In this document: positions 10,672 through 20,482 of the stretch, in pieces
Layout of the letters: every line of letters starts with the position of its first letter
How positions within the stretch are numbered: position 1 is the stretch's first letter
Assembly (NCBI GenBank): GCA_009602725.1
Contig: WELB01000420.1
Span: forward strand, 1-38,849
DNA length: 38,849 nt
Direction: 5' to 3'
DNA from: Spirogloea muscicola
Lineage: Eukaryota; Streptophyta; Zygnematophyceae; Spirogloeales; Spirogloeaceae
The notes under the pieces: generated by a model
What the model was told of the DNA's origin: nothing
Database searches by the model: none
Seen by the model: the letters and a program-made list of their open reading frames with translations, nothing else
Program-made: the position numbers and the translations under genes

Positions 10672-11201
10672 GGCCAGGGGCGGACGGCCGGACGGAGGGC
10701 TACGTGTCGCGCGGTGGATGTAACGCCCGGCTATGCACAGCTTGCGCGCCCGGAGCCGGAACGCGCGCGCCACGGAGGCGCCACATCGGCGCTGACTAGG
10801 ACGCCTACTGCGGCGCGTGAAGGAGATAACGCGCTCGTGTGTCACAAGGGCGGACGGAAAGAAGGGGGGCTCGCCCATTGAGAATATGGGCTGGAACAGC
10901 CAGCCCAAAAAAGAATGAACAGAGTACAAGAAGAGGGGGGGGGAAGCCAGGCGAAGCCCTAAGGCGAAGCAGCGGAAACGGGCCCACCTCCCGAGGAGAG
11001 CCCAGTTGCGTCCACCCCCCGCCTCGCTCGTCCCCTTCGGCCTGCTCGAAACGGGACAGCTGGCACCCCTCACCCCCCTAATACACGAGATTTCAAATGC
11101 GGTCCTGCACGTGCTGGCGGCCTCGGCCTCCGTGGCCGCGTCCACCCCCCCAACGGGGCGGACGCCGGCGTCCGTCCGTCCGTCCGGGTATTAATTGGCC
11201 C
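10672..11201. mobile_element. M element copy 2 (unit 1)
   Basis: Left end GGGCCAGGGGCGGACGG lacks the TTACACC block. The right end is CGTCCGTCCGTCCGGGTATT followed by AATTGGCCC. The interior matches other copies and is interrupted by an F1 tail. It ends immediately before the E1 leader. Confidence 0.7.
10861..10972 (-). mobile_element. F1 3' tail insertion with 6-bp target duplication
   Basis: The fragment is non-coding: tail, stem-loop GGGCTGGAACAGCCAGCCC and part of the 3' UTR. It is flanked by CGGAAA at 10855-10860 and 10973-10978, as expected for target-primed insertion of a very short 5'-truncated cDNA. Confidence 0.65.
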
Positions 11202-11694
11202 TGTGTGATTCCTTGTTGCTCTTCAAAGTCGGAAGGAGACAGGCGGGGGTCGTGAGGTGGCATCTAATACCAGCCTGCTTTGTAGACGCCACAGACGCTA
11301 TAGACGCCATACCGGTGTGCCGCTTTCATCGCACCATGAGCTGTCTCCCCGTCCACGGGCGTAGCCTCGGGGTACAAACCTCCATCGTCTGCTCGGAATT
11401 TCCGACGCCTCTGCTATAGCACGCTGCATGCCTTCCTTACATCTGCATCTTCCCCACCGCTGTCGGGTACGCTACTAGTCTTCTTCCTGCAGGGCGTGCT
11501 GCTTGCCTTCTTCTACCTGCTTGGAGTCTCTGGTTCGTTCGTTGCTTGCTTGCCCGCTTGCTTGCTTACCAGCTTCTACTTCTCTATCATTTGCATTCAC
11601 TTCTGGTGCTTCTACTCCAATATTTTTTTGATCGATTTCTCTATTTCTGGTCATATTAACTTCTTGAGGTGTCGTTTTTGAATTATCCTGCATC
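11202..11694 (+). other. E1 leader
   Basis: Shared with E2 (21887-22305) and E3 (31446-31904): TGCTTTGTAGACGCCACAGA, CACCATGAGCTGTC, then CT-rich sequence with GCTTGCTTGC runs up to the ATG of the 184-aa ORF family. It includes the unoccupied M-element site (CTCTTCAAAGTCGG, 11221-11232). It may be promoter/5' UTR; no clear TATA box is seen. Confidence 0.55.
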
Positions 11695-12917
11695 ATGTGC
11701 GCAGCAATCAGCGCGATGTGGCCTCAAGAGGTCGTCAATCGGTTCAACGCCATCCCCCCATGCCCGCGAGAGAATAACTTCTCTGGGCCGTACAACAAGC
11801 TGCTATATACTGCATTCCCATGGGACAGCAAGTTTTCAGTGGCACCTCAGCCTCATCCACTGCCTGACTCGAAAGACTCTGAAGACTTTGTGTTCGAGTA
11901 CATGGTACTAATGGACTTTAACATCCCCGTCTTCATACTTGAGATTGAGGAGCCAAGCAGAATACAATCCCTATCTGCAAGGCAAGAAGCGGACATGTGG
12001 ATCAGGAGGAGGCTAAGGGACTTGCGGGACGAATGCCCTCTAGATAGACTATACGGTGTAAGTGCGTTTGGCAAACAACTTCGCACATATTATATGGACA
12101 AGCAGTAAGTAATTGATCCTTATGCAAAACCACAATGCGCAGGATCACCAGTAGACACAGCACCAAGAGTGTAACGAATGCTGTAGATCGCCAAGCCCGG
12201 GCTGCCGGCAGCGCAAGGAGAAGCGGGAGGCATTGGGATGGGTCCGCAACGGTAAAATTGACAAACGGTTACTGCAGGGGCAAGGGTCCAGGGGTCCGAG
12301 GTTGGGTGAAGAACTCACCCCCTCTCCCATCTCGGGTGCCCCCTTTATAGCCCGACGGCCTGCGAGCCCGGCCATACGGGCCCGGGTGGGATGTTCGGCA
12401 CCCAGTCTCTCGTTGATGACCCGTCCACGACCTGTCGACGGCTATCAACGGCTACCACCGACAATCTACCCGTCACTCGCAGCTGACGGTCACTACCCCC
12501 AGGCTATCGTCAGCCGTCTATCATCCCCGTCAATACTAACGGCTAACAATGCCGTCAAGGCAGTCTACAGCGATGCCACCTCCCGTCGCCGTTCCAGCGC
12601 CAGCACCATGCTGTCTCGCGTGTCACGACTCCGGGTTGCGCCGCTCTCAGCTCTATATCAAAGCCACGCTGCCCAGCCTGGTGAAATTGTCCGTCTCCAG
12701 GCATCTGTCAAGCCTTTCCTGCGGCACTGACAGTCAATTTATTTATCAGCCGGTGAGGTATCTAATCTCCAGGCATCTGTCAATACATTACAGCTGCATT
12801 GACATTCCAGCCATGTAAATTCGTTACAAAGAGAGAGATGGAATTTGATTATACTTACTACAGGCGGATATCATGAGCTTACTTGTATATTTGACTATAT
12901 AAAGAATAACACTTAAC
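11695..12917 (+). pseudogene. E1 copy of the 184-aa unknown ORF, truncated and split
   Basis: Starts MCAAISAMWPQEVV and matches the intact copy at 22306, including VFILEIEEPS and RRRLRDLRDE..LDRLYGVSA. At 12106-12108 a TAA replaces the TAC codon of the intact copy (YYMDKQ-stop instead of YHVDKQY). Sixty-one bp further on, a 659-bp TG..CA element (LTR1) splits the remaining frame, whose end resumes at 12834. Function is therefore probably lost. The shortened 137-aa product still contains the most conserved part. Confidence 0.75.
12170..12828. mobile_element. LTR1: solo-LTR-like insertion, 659 bp
   Basis: Ends TGTAACGAAT..ATTCGTTACA form a perfect 10-bp inverted pair and begin TG, end CA. The 5-bp duplication AAGAG flanks it (12165-12169, 12829-12833). 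The E2 paralogue at about 22770-22785 shows the empty site CACCAAGAGAGAGATGG. TTTATAG near 12344 could be the TATA of an LTR. No coding sequence is convincing. Length, TG/CA ends and 5-bp duplication fit a solo LTR; a TIR DNA element with 5-bp duplication is the alternative. Confidence 0.75.
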
Positions 12918-13799
12918 AGCAGTTCTATCTCGTGATGCTGTCGTCTACGATGGTTGAGAAGCTTATCTCTGTCTTGCGATCCCCCGCCCTTTCGATCCCC
13001 CGCCCTTTGACTCATATACTCTCTCTTAAATCAGCACATTAGTGCGCACAAAAAAGCGCACTGATTGACAATTATAGTATGTATGAGAATGCTCCTCTTC
13101 TTGTAGCCACTCAGACTACGCTTCACAGAGGAGGAGATCGAGCGTGGTTGCAGCATGCTAACATGGCTGAAAGTTGTAGCAATCAATCCTTTAAGAAAAG
13201 TCTTATTCCTTGATTACGGTGGGGTACAATCTAATATGTTAAAGATAGACCTAAATAAGCTGTGTATCCTCCCTTTTCCATATACCGCTAATAGGATGGG
13301 TAAGCAAATGTAAAGCTCTAGTAGGGATGGTGGACCGAACTAAAAAGGTAAGAAAGGACCACGTCCCCCTCTTTCACTATTTTTGCATCCTGACTCCATC
13401 TGTTCGTAGGATTCAGCACTGGCATGCTCAATATCGCCAAATATTCTATCTATGGAGTACGGAGTACGAATTACGCTCATAAGAATGTCTATAACCAGGA
13501 TGATGGTGGTAGGGTATCAATCCCTCTATGGACCTTTATGGCTGTCTTCTGTACTCCATTTGTTGATATTTTAAAAAGTACATAGATAAGGAGAAAAAGC
13601 ATACCCCACATAAGCAAACCCCACATACCATTCAAGGCCTAGAACATGGCAGATTCACCCACTATATGAGCTCTACCTATGCATAAATGGGGTACATATC
13701 AACTATATCTGCGCTCTTGCAGCCCGGTATCATGATAATATCCCTACTAGAGCTTTATGTTGGTGTACCCTACGTACCCCATCTAAAAAGTGCTTCATT
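12834..13799. other. E1 distal segment
   Basis: Matches E2 22780-23735. It includes GATCCCCCGCCCTTTC duplicated in tandem at 12979-13010, a region corresponding to the small open frame at 22990-23238 (here interrupted by TAG after CTCTTCTTG), and GGAGTACGGAGTACG near 13455. No functional gene is seen. Confidence 0.55.
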
Positions 13800-14330
13800 C
13801 CAGGCCTTCATGCAAGTACGACGTCTATTATTACTAGAAACTTGGTGCAGGCAAAGGCTTTTTTCAAGATGAGACTCGCACGAATAAAATAAATGCCTGC
13901 ATGGCGGATACCATTTGGACAGGATTTGCTCAAGGACATTTGGCATGTCCATGTTGTGGCCTTGACGTTGAACAACTTCTTGTGCACAACTCAGAAGGCA
14001 AACAGTAGATGACTGCATGAATGTTAGCTAAGGTACTCAGTCGAGAGCTGTTAGACTTTGGGTAATGCTGGCCTGCCCACGTCCAACTTCCTTTGATACA
14101 TAATCTCAAACATGCACACAGGCTGACACGTCAACTAGTAGAAAGCACGGAGGTTCAGGTGACTGCAGACCTCCCCTTCGGTCGCTAGTAAATGGCATGC
14201 TGGTTTTTCATCAAAACTTCAGTAACTGGCATACTGCAAGCAAGGTACTCGGTCGTTCAGCTGCTGTCAAGCGTCTGGGGTTGCTGAGCTACAACGCTAG
14301 GAGGAGGCGGTTTCGTTGGCAAAATCAAAT
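13800..14330 (+). pseudogene. HK slice fused to the E1 block
   Basis: Corresponds to copy A about 4272-4790: the end of the G1 exon (CAGGCCTTCATGCAAGTACG), the small exon encoding [12 protein letters not shown] (about 14122-14160), and the intron before the G2 exon. G2 itself is absent: the slice ends at CAAAATCAAAT and runs into copy B. It is too short to encode a kinase. Confidence 0.75.
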
Positions 14331-17272
14331 AGGTGAAGCTCGGTGGCCACCCTGTGCAGCTGTGCAGAAGCCCTCGGGGTGAAGGCTCCACTCCTTTCTG
14401 TTCCTCTTGTACCTCTTGTATATTAGAGTCCTTAGTGAGAGTTACCATTGGAACGTGCTTTAAGAGCTTCTTTCTGCTGATAATGTATGCACTGAAGATG
14501 GTGCTTACTGATTGGGCAGCGGATACTGGAGAGCGACATGATTGTCAAGCCTGACGGGCACCACCGTTTCGAGTGGGTGCACCTCCGCAAGGACGGCTCG
14601 GACGTGCTCGTGGAGGTCACGCTGAAGCTCATCAGCATCAACGGGGAGGCCCACATCCTGGTCGTGTGGCACTGTAAGGAACCTCGCCCTACACATGCAG
14701 TTAGGGTGAGCAGTCCTTGAGTTCGGCTGTAGGGGTTTAGGGACCAACCCACTACACAGGCAAAGCACTAGCGCATAGGCGCAGCGGAAGACAGGCCCCG
14801 TGGCGCCGCCGTCCGGCGGCGACTCCACCTCCTGGGCGCAGGCCGGCGCAGCAGGCCCCGCAGCAAGGTGCGGCGGCGGCTGCGGCGGCGAGCAGCGGCA
14901 AGGCTGCTCCTGGGCTTCACCGGTTCGAACTCTCTCGAGCCTTAGCCCCAAGGCTCTTCGTGCTTTCCTGTGCCACCCCCCCCTCCAGGGGTGTGAGCGG
15001 GTCGCCCCATGGCCTGCCAGACGGCGGGCCAAAGATCCTATCTTGAACGGGCGGATCCTGGCGAGGAGTATTTCTGGACGGGCTGGACCCGTCTCTGGGC
15101 GGGCCTCTTGCCCGGCAAGCCAGCCCGCCACCTGGCGGGCCCACTTGTCTCAAATAGCCGGTCATGTAATGCAAACAGAGCCATGTGGCTTAACCAAACG
15201 GCTGGTTCATTACAGGCACGACCTCACCGAGCGCAAGAAGCAGGTGCGCATTGTGGTGCTTAACAGCTTCTCTTGTTTACTCTGTCAGGTTGCTCTTTAT
15301 CCTGCTCTGCGCGTGCCTGCACTCTTTGGACACTTGGTGGTTTTCTTTGTATTCACTTCTGGAGAGTCGTTGGTGGATCTCAATCAGACTAGCTGCGCAC
15401 TTAAACAGGAACTGGACCTGCGCCTAGCCAAGGAGGCAGCTGAAGCAGCCAGCCAGGCCAAGAGCGGGTTCCTTGCTAACATGTCCCACGAGATCCGCAC
15501 TCTTCTGAACGGTATCTCCTCTCGCTTTCTTCTGCAGCCCATGCACAGACCTCCTCAAATGCTGCAGGTCCTGTCCTCCACACTTCGTGATAGTGATCAA
15601 AAAGTCCAAATTCATGTTTGGCAGGAAATTGTTCACCAAGCGAAGACAATGGAAAGTTGTCAATGAAATTCATTTGGCGTGTTTCTTATGAGGTGTCATT
15701 GGGGTGGCGGAGCTGTTGAAGAGCACAGAGCTTAATGAAGAGCAGCAGTCGTACCTTGACATCATCCGGATGTCTGGGGACAGCTTGCTGCGCATCATCT
15801 CCGATGTGCTGGACCTCAGCAAGATTGAGTCGCAGAATCTGTAATTGGAGAGTCTGGAAATCGACTTTTGCGTGCTGTTGAGCGAGGCTCTGGCACTCCT
15901 GGACGTTGTTGCTATTGAAAAGGTTCATGCTATCTAGGCTGCAGTACTGTTGGACATTCTTTAAGAGGGTGATGAATGCAAGGTTTCCCTGTCTGCACTT
16001 GATTTCTGTCGCGTGACCATTCAGGGGCTTCATTTGGAGCGGAAAAGTATTGAGTACCTCAGCTGTTCCATGCTCAAGCACTGGAGTGCTTACAGTCAAG
16101 TGCCTGATAGCAACTGAAATAGATTTTGTTTTTCCATATTCCCGTAATTGCAGCTCTACGCTTACTTATGACGTCGATGAGGCCTTGCCTCCTTGACTAA
16201 TTGGAGACCCCACCAGGATACGGCAGATTTTGCTTAACCTGGTGTCCATCAAGTTCCATCAAGTTCACTGAGGCGTAAGTTTCTGATACTTAATCAATGT
16301 CTTCCAAGGGCGTAGTACTGTCTACAAGTCAAGATCTAGTCTTGCGCAGCATCCTGATGCATCCTGACAGGCACCCTGAGCAGATTGGTACTAATGCACT
16401 GACATCTCAACATGTTCATGGTGACAGTGGCCAAACTTAGTCCTAATATCTGTGAGAGTTGTCGACAATTTTAGAGACAGCACCAACGAGTCTCTAGAGA
16501 AGGTCAGTTAGATGCTGATGTATTGAGCAGGCCTCTGTAGGCAAGCTTGTTAGCAGGCACTTGCAATAAGATGGTGCATAACAGCAGTCTTGGAAGCCTT
16601 CTATGATGTGCATGCACATTACCAGGACTCTGCCATTAGTGATACGGGCCTAAGATGTAACTCAGTGGATGAGCAGGTTGTTGTAAGGTGTGAGATACAA
16701 GATACGGGTGTGGGGATCCATCACGAGGCATTGGATAGATTATTTCAGGCCTTCATGCAGGTACGATGCCTGTTCTCACCACGAGTGGTTGCAGGCAGAG
16801 GCTTAGTTCAAGATGAGACTTGCACAAGAAAAGTAGCAGCCTGCATGGCTGGTACCATGTTAAGACAATTTGCTTAAGGACAATTTGCTTAAGGACATTT
16901 TGCATGTCCATGTTGTGGCCTTGAGCTGGGACACCTAGTTGTGCACAAGCCAGAAGGCAAGTAGTATGTAACTGCATGACGGTCAGCTAAGATACTCAGT
17001 GGAGTGTTGCTAAAGTTTTGGGCAATGCTGGCCTGCCAAAATGTCCTGTTTGCTTTGATACATTATCTCAACCATGCACACAGGCTGATACGTCAACTAG
17101 TAGAAAGCATGGAGGCACAGGTGACCGCAGACCTCCCCTTTGTGTCGTGAGTAAAGTGCACGCTGTGAGTTGTCACAATTCAGTAAGCTGGCATACTGCA
17201 AGCGAGTACTGGATTGCGCAGCTGCTGACAAGAGTTTGGGGTTGCTGAGCTCAAATGCTAGGAGGAGGGGGT
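14331..17272 (+). pseudogene. hybrid histidine kinase, copy B (degenerate)
   Basis: Begins inside the intron after the second PAS exon (AGGTGAAGCTCGGTGG), so earlier PAS exons are lost. Retained exons: 14520-15243 (split by LTR2), 15409-15511 with HEIRTLLNG instead of HEIRTPMNG, 15693 onward. A TAA at 15842-15844 replaces the AAA codon of copy A. One A is missing before the next donor (ATTGAAAAGGTT), and a TGA occurs in the N-box exon (CCTCCTTGACTA). The N-box itself is scrambled by a small duplication (CATCAAGTTCCATCAAGTTC). The G1 motif DTGVG survives (about 16690-16730). Everything from the G2 box through the receiver is deleted at 17272/17273. Clearly a pseudogene. Confidence 0.85.
14673..15214. 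mobile_element. LTR2: solo-LTR-like insertion, 542 bp, inside a PAC exon
   Basis: Ends TGTAAGGAACC..GGTTCATTACA pair at 10 of 11 positions. GGCAC is duplicated at 14668-14672 and 15215-15219. Copies A (about 2741-2752) and C (25447-25456) show the empty site GTGTGGCACGACCTC. The interior is GC-rich, with CGGCGGCGGC blocks. The terminal TGTAA(G/C)GAA motif is shared with LTR1, suggesting related elements. Confidence 0.8.
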
Positions 17273-17660
17273 AAATGCCAGCCAGGTGAAAAAGTTGTTT
17301 ATGAGGGAGATGTCAAAGAGAGGCTGCTGCAAGGAGCTCGCAGAGCAGCGTCTGCTACTGTGCCCATGCCCGAGACGAGTACATAGCGGGGCTTCGTGAA
17401 GAAGAGGGTCTTCAGCAGCAAGTCGGAGTATTTTGCAGCTGGAAAAGAGGCACCCCGATGAGACCCAGAAGTAGCAGCCAACCTGGGACCGTTGGAAGGA
17501 AATGGGTAGCCGCATTTCGAACACCTGGGCAAGCGACCCAGCGGCGTTGGAGCCGGGCAGCTCCCCTTGCCGTTCCTACCGACCATGGATGGCCAGCCGG
17601 GCAAGCGGCTGCAGAGGGTCCAGCCACCGACTGCCGAACGCCAACTGAAAGGGATCTGAA
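17273..17660 (-). pseudogene. LINE C-terminal relic adjoining HK copy B
   Basis: Minus-strand readings FEMRLPISFQRSQVGCYFWV and ASFPAAKYSDLLLKTLFFTK match the relics after copies A and C. At least one frameshift is present. It starts abruptly at the copy B deletion junction, where the HK 3' exons are missing. Confidence 0.6.
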
Positions 17661-18029
17661 GACGTAAATGACCAAGGAAAGCACGTGGTCACTTACTTCT
17701 GGCAGCTGGAAACCCCCATGTCCGCAGCCGCAAGTCCCTCCCTCCCTCGCCCTCCTGTTGGGCTTTGGATCGTCAGCCAGGCGCCGGCGTTTTTATCGGT
17801 GAGGAAAGGCGGAGACCCACCGATTCAGGCTTTGCCAGGGGACCCACTTCCAGGAGCCTAGCGTCTCTCATCTGCGGCTGCTTAGCAGGGGTTCCTGAGT
17901 GATTCGTAGCTGCTTTGTTTCTTCTTGTGCTAGTTTTCCTTAGCGCTTCCCCCGGCCTCCTTCTCGTACTTGGTTCATTCTGTTTTGGGCTGGCTTTTCC
18001 AGCCCCGATCCTCAATGGGCAAGCACTTT
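17661..18029 (+). mobile_element. spacer with F1 LINE 3' end
   Basis: The first 170 bp repeat the spacer before the M element. From about 17835 a plus-strand F1 end follows: GGGGACCCACTTCCAGGAGC, a damaged terminal codon (GGTTCCTGA for GGTTACTGA), 3' UTR, stem-loop GGGCTGGCTTTTCCAGCCC and tail to 18029. Confidence 0.65.
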
Positions 18030-18043
18030 CTTTGTCCACCTGA

Positions 18044-18240
18044 GGGCCGGGTTACACCGGGACGGGACGGACGGACGGAGGGGTACGCGTTGCGCGGTGT
18101 ATGAAACGCCCGGCTTTACAACCTTGCGCGCCCGGACGCGGACGCGCGACACGGGGGCGCCACATCGGCGCCGAGTAGGACTCCTTTTTGGGGCGCGTTC
18201 AGGATGAAATGCGCGCGTTTGCCACGAGGGTGGACGAAAC
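18044..18240. mobile_element. M element, left part (unit 2)
   Basis: Begins GGGCCGGGTTACACCGGGAC after TGA and runs through GTATGAAACGCCCGGC, CGCGCGACACGGGGGCGCCA and GCGCGTTTGCCACGAGG. It breaks at GACGAAAC, just before the central palindrome. The rest resumes at 19423 and 19725-20161. Confidence 0.75.
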
Positions 18241-18540
18241 CGATGGCCGGAATGGCCAGAAGGGTTGACGGCGGCCATTGCGGGCTACCGTCGGCAGCGG
18301 GAGATTGTCGAAGGCTAAACGGCGTGCCAGCGGCTGGGCAGAAGCCCACTGCGACCCACTTGGGACCCACTTCAACGACCTAGCATCTCCGACCTGCGGC
18401 TGCTTAGCAAAGGTTACTGAGTGATTCGTAGCTGCTTTTTTCTGTTTCTTAGCGCTTCCCCTGGCCCCCTCCTCGTACTCTGTTCATTCTTTTTCGGGCT
18501 GGTTTTTCCAGCCCCTATTCTCAATGGGCGAGCACTTCCG
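18241..18540 (+). mobile_element. F1 LINE 3' end inserted in the M element
   Basis: About 100 bp of unassigned sequence is followed by the LINE terminus ISDLRLLSKGY-stop, 3' UTR, stem-loop GGGCTGGTTTTTCCAGCCC and tail AATGGGCGAGCACTT. The terminal peptide has K instead of R. AAC on both sides (18237-18239 and within GGAACTGGGCC at 19423) may be a short target duplication for the whole nested insert. Confidence 0.6.
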
Positions 18541-18842
18541 TTCTACAGCGAGGTGAAGGGAGATGGAGCGTTGAGCGGCAGAGAGGCTGGGCTTGGGCCA
18601 GTATTCAGATATGAGAGCCCGCGCAGGGGACTCAGCCTCTGCCCTTGGTAATATGGGTGTCGGGGAGCCCGGGAGGGCGCCGCCCCAAGCGTCTGACAGA
18701 GCTGCTTGTGGCGGTCAACGCGGTCAGACGCCGCCCCACTAAGCAGGTGATGCAGGTGGTTACCGCCTTCGCCGAACCACTCGTAGCCCCCATCTAAATC
18801 GGAGAGGAGGTGAATCAGAATCAGAATCAGGAGGTGAATCAG
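18541..18842. other. unassigned segment with GAATCA repeats
   Basis: No gene recognised. GAATCA-type units are clustered at about 18810-18842. It lies between two plus-strand LINE ends and may be LINE sequence too diverged to identify. Confidence 0.35.
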
Positions 18843-19285
18843 TTGCCTACGACCGCTCACACCCAGCTCAATGTGCCACAAAGGCTGGTTATGCGGTCGC
18901 CTGCGCTGCTCGGGCTAAAGAGCTGAAGTACGCAAATCATCCGCGGGAAGACGAGTTCTTCCCGTTGGCCATTGATACCCATGGGGCGCTGGGCGCAAGT
19001 GTATCGAATGCGCCTGGCCGTCTCGCCGCAGAGGTCTATGGCCCGGGCGTTGCACCTTCGTGCCGGCCGAGCCCTCGCTGCTGCCTCTGGCTCTGGGCCA
19101 GGGGACCCACTTCACCGAGCCTAGCATCTCCGACCTGCGGCTGCTTAGCAGAGGGTACTGAGTGATTCGTAGCTGCTTTGTTTCTGTTTCTTAGCGCTTC
19201 CCCTGGCCCCTTCTCGTACTCTGTTCATTCTTTTTCGGGCTGGTCGTTCCAGCCCCTATTCTCCGATGGGCGAGCACTTTCTTCT
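18843..19285 (+). mobile_element. F1 LINE 3' fragment with internal deletion
   Basis: Encodes the AYDRSHPAQCATKAGYAVAC and PREDEFFPLAIDTHGALG part of the endonuclease-linked C-terminus. It then skips directly from GALG to the QVYRMRLAVS region in a shifted frame, losing about 100 bp. The terminus (GCTTAGCAGAGGGTACTGA), 3' UTR, stem-loop GGGCTGGTCGTTCCAGCCC and tail are present. Confidence 0.75.
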
Positions 19286-19432
19286 CTGAATCAGAAGCTA
19301 CTCCGCGGCTATCACTGCCGGATGAAAACTACTCCGCGGCTGTCACCGCCTAGAGCTAGATAGCTAAGTTGAAGTTAGCCAAGACTTCTACGCTTAACGA
19401 TTTCTCGCCTAAGGTCAACAGGAACTGGGCCC
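19286..19432. repeat. short tandem duplication and M remnant
   Basis: CTACTCCGCGGCTATCACTG and CTACTCCGCGGCTGTCACCG stand in tandem, about 31 bp apart. The last bases (AACTGGGCCC) resume the M element. No gene is seen. Confidence 0.5.
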
Positions 19433-19439
19433 TCCGTGA

Positions 19440-19724
19440 AGAAAGAAGAAAGTGCTCGCCCATTGAGAATAGGGGCTGGAACAACCAGCCCGAAAAAGAA
19501 TGATCAGAGTACGAGAAGGGGGCCAGGGGAAGCGCTAAGTAACAGAAACAAAGCTGCTACGAGACACTCAGTAACCCCTGCTAAGCAGCCGCAGATCAGA
19601 GATGCTGGGCTCCTGGAAGTGGGTCCCCTGGCCAGAGCCAGAGGCAGCAGCGAGGGCTCTGCCGGCACGAAGGTGCAGCGCCCGGGCCATGGACCTCTGC
19701 AGCGAGACGGCCAGGCGCATTCGA
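19440..19724 (-). mobile_element. F1 LINE 3' end, complete insertion with 7-bp target duplication
   Basis: TCCGTGA flanks the insert at 19433-19439 and 19725-19731. The minus strand encodes RGRALAAASGSGQGT-type sequence ending SDLRLLSRGY, then 3' UTR, stem-loop GGGCTGGTTGTTCCAGCCC and the tail GAGCACTTTCTTCTTTCT. The 285-bp copy defines the F1 3' terminus: a short CTT-rich end, not poly(A). It lies in the loop of the M element's central palindrome. Confidence 0.8.
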
Positions 19725-19731
19725 TCCGTGA

Positions 19732-20161
19732 GGAGGGCCCAGTTCCGTGCACCCCCCTTCCCTTTCTGCATCAGAAAGCTGGTCGAGCCTTAGCTGCTGG
19801 CACAAGAGCTAGTCAATTGCCGTCCGGTATTCGAGCGTCAGCTAGCGACCTCTATGTGCTGACTCGTGGTTACTGAGCGGGTCAGCTTAGCAGCAGGTGA
19901 CGTACATTTGTCCAATGTGCTTGCCTTTGTACTTGGCCACACATGGCCTCCCCATCTCTTAATATACACGCATTTTCCTTCCCTCGTCCACCCCATTCGG
20001 CCTGCCTGAGAAGGGACAGCTGGCACCCCTCACCCCCCAGTTCACGATATTCCAAATGCGGTCCTGCACGTGCAGGCGGCCTCGGCCTCCGTGGCCGCGT
20101 CCGCCGCCCCAACGGGGCGGACGCCAAGCATCCGTCCGTCCGTCCCGGTGAAAATTGGCCC
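19732..20161. mobile_element. M element, right part (unit 2)
   Basis: Continues from the central palindrome (GGAGGGCCCAGTTCCGTG) and, after an F2 insertion, through GGGACAGCTGGCACC, CACGTGCAGGCGGCC and GGGGCGGACGCC to the terminus CCGTCCGTCCCGGTG..AATTGGCCC. Confidence 0.75.
19763..19976 (+). mobile_element. F2 LINE 3' end, complete insertion with 7-bp target duplication
   Basis: CCTTCCC at 19756-19762 and 19977-19983 flanks the insert; M copy 31267-31280 shows the empty site. It encodes HQKAGRA-like sequence (CATCAGAAAGCTGGTCGAGC) ending SDLYVLTRGY, then the F2 3' UTR with hairpin GGCCACACATGGCC and the end TATACACGCATTTT. Confidence 0.8.
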
Positions 20162-20482
20162 GAGTGATTCCACATTAGACCGGGTTACACCGGGTTGGTC
20201 GGCCGTCGCCGAGGGATACGTGTCGCGCATTGTATGGAAGGACCGGCGCCAGCGTAACGCGCGCCCGGTCGGGTTGCACGCCACGAAGGCGCCACGTCGG
20301 ACGCTGACCAGGACCCCTTTTGGGCGCCTTAAAGGAAGAAACGCGCGCGTTTGCCAAGCTGGCGGCCGGAGTCCCGACCCCCCTCCCCTCCGACCAGGCT
20401 GCCCTGCCTGCCCGAAAGGGGACAGCTGGCCCCCCCCCCCCGGCCAGATACACGACATTCAGATACAAAAACCACCCCCCCC

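Noticed and set aside
14800-15666. 288-codon frame across LTR2 and copy B as a fusion protein
   Set aside because: It is an accident of the insertion: the first part is GC-rich LTR sequence and the later part reads through kinase introns.
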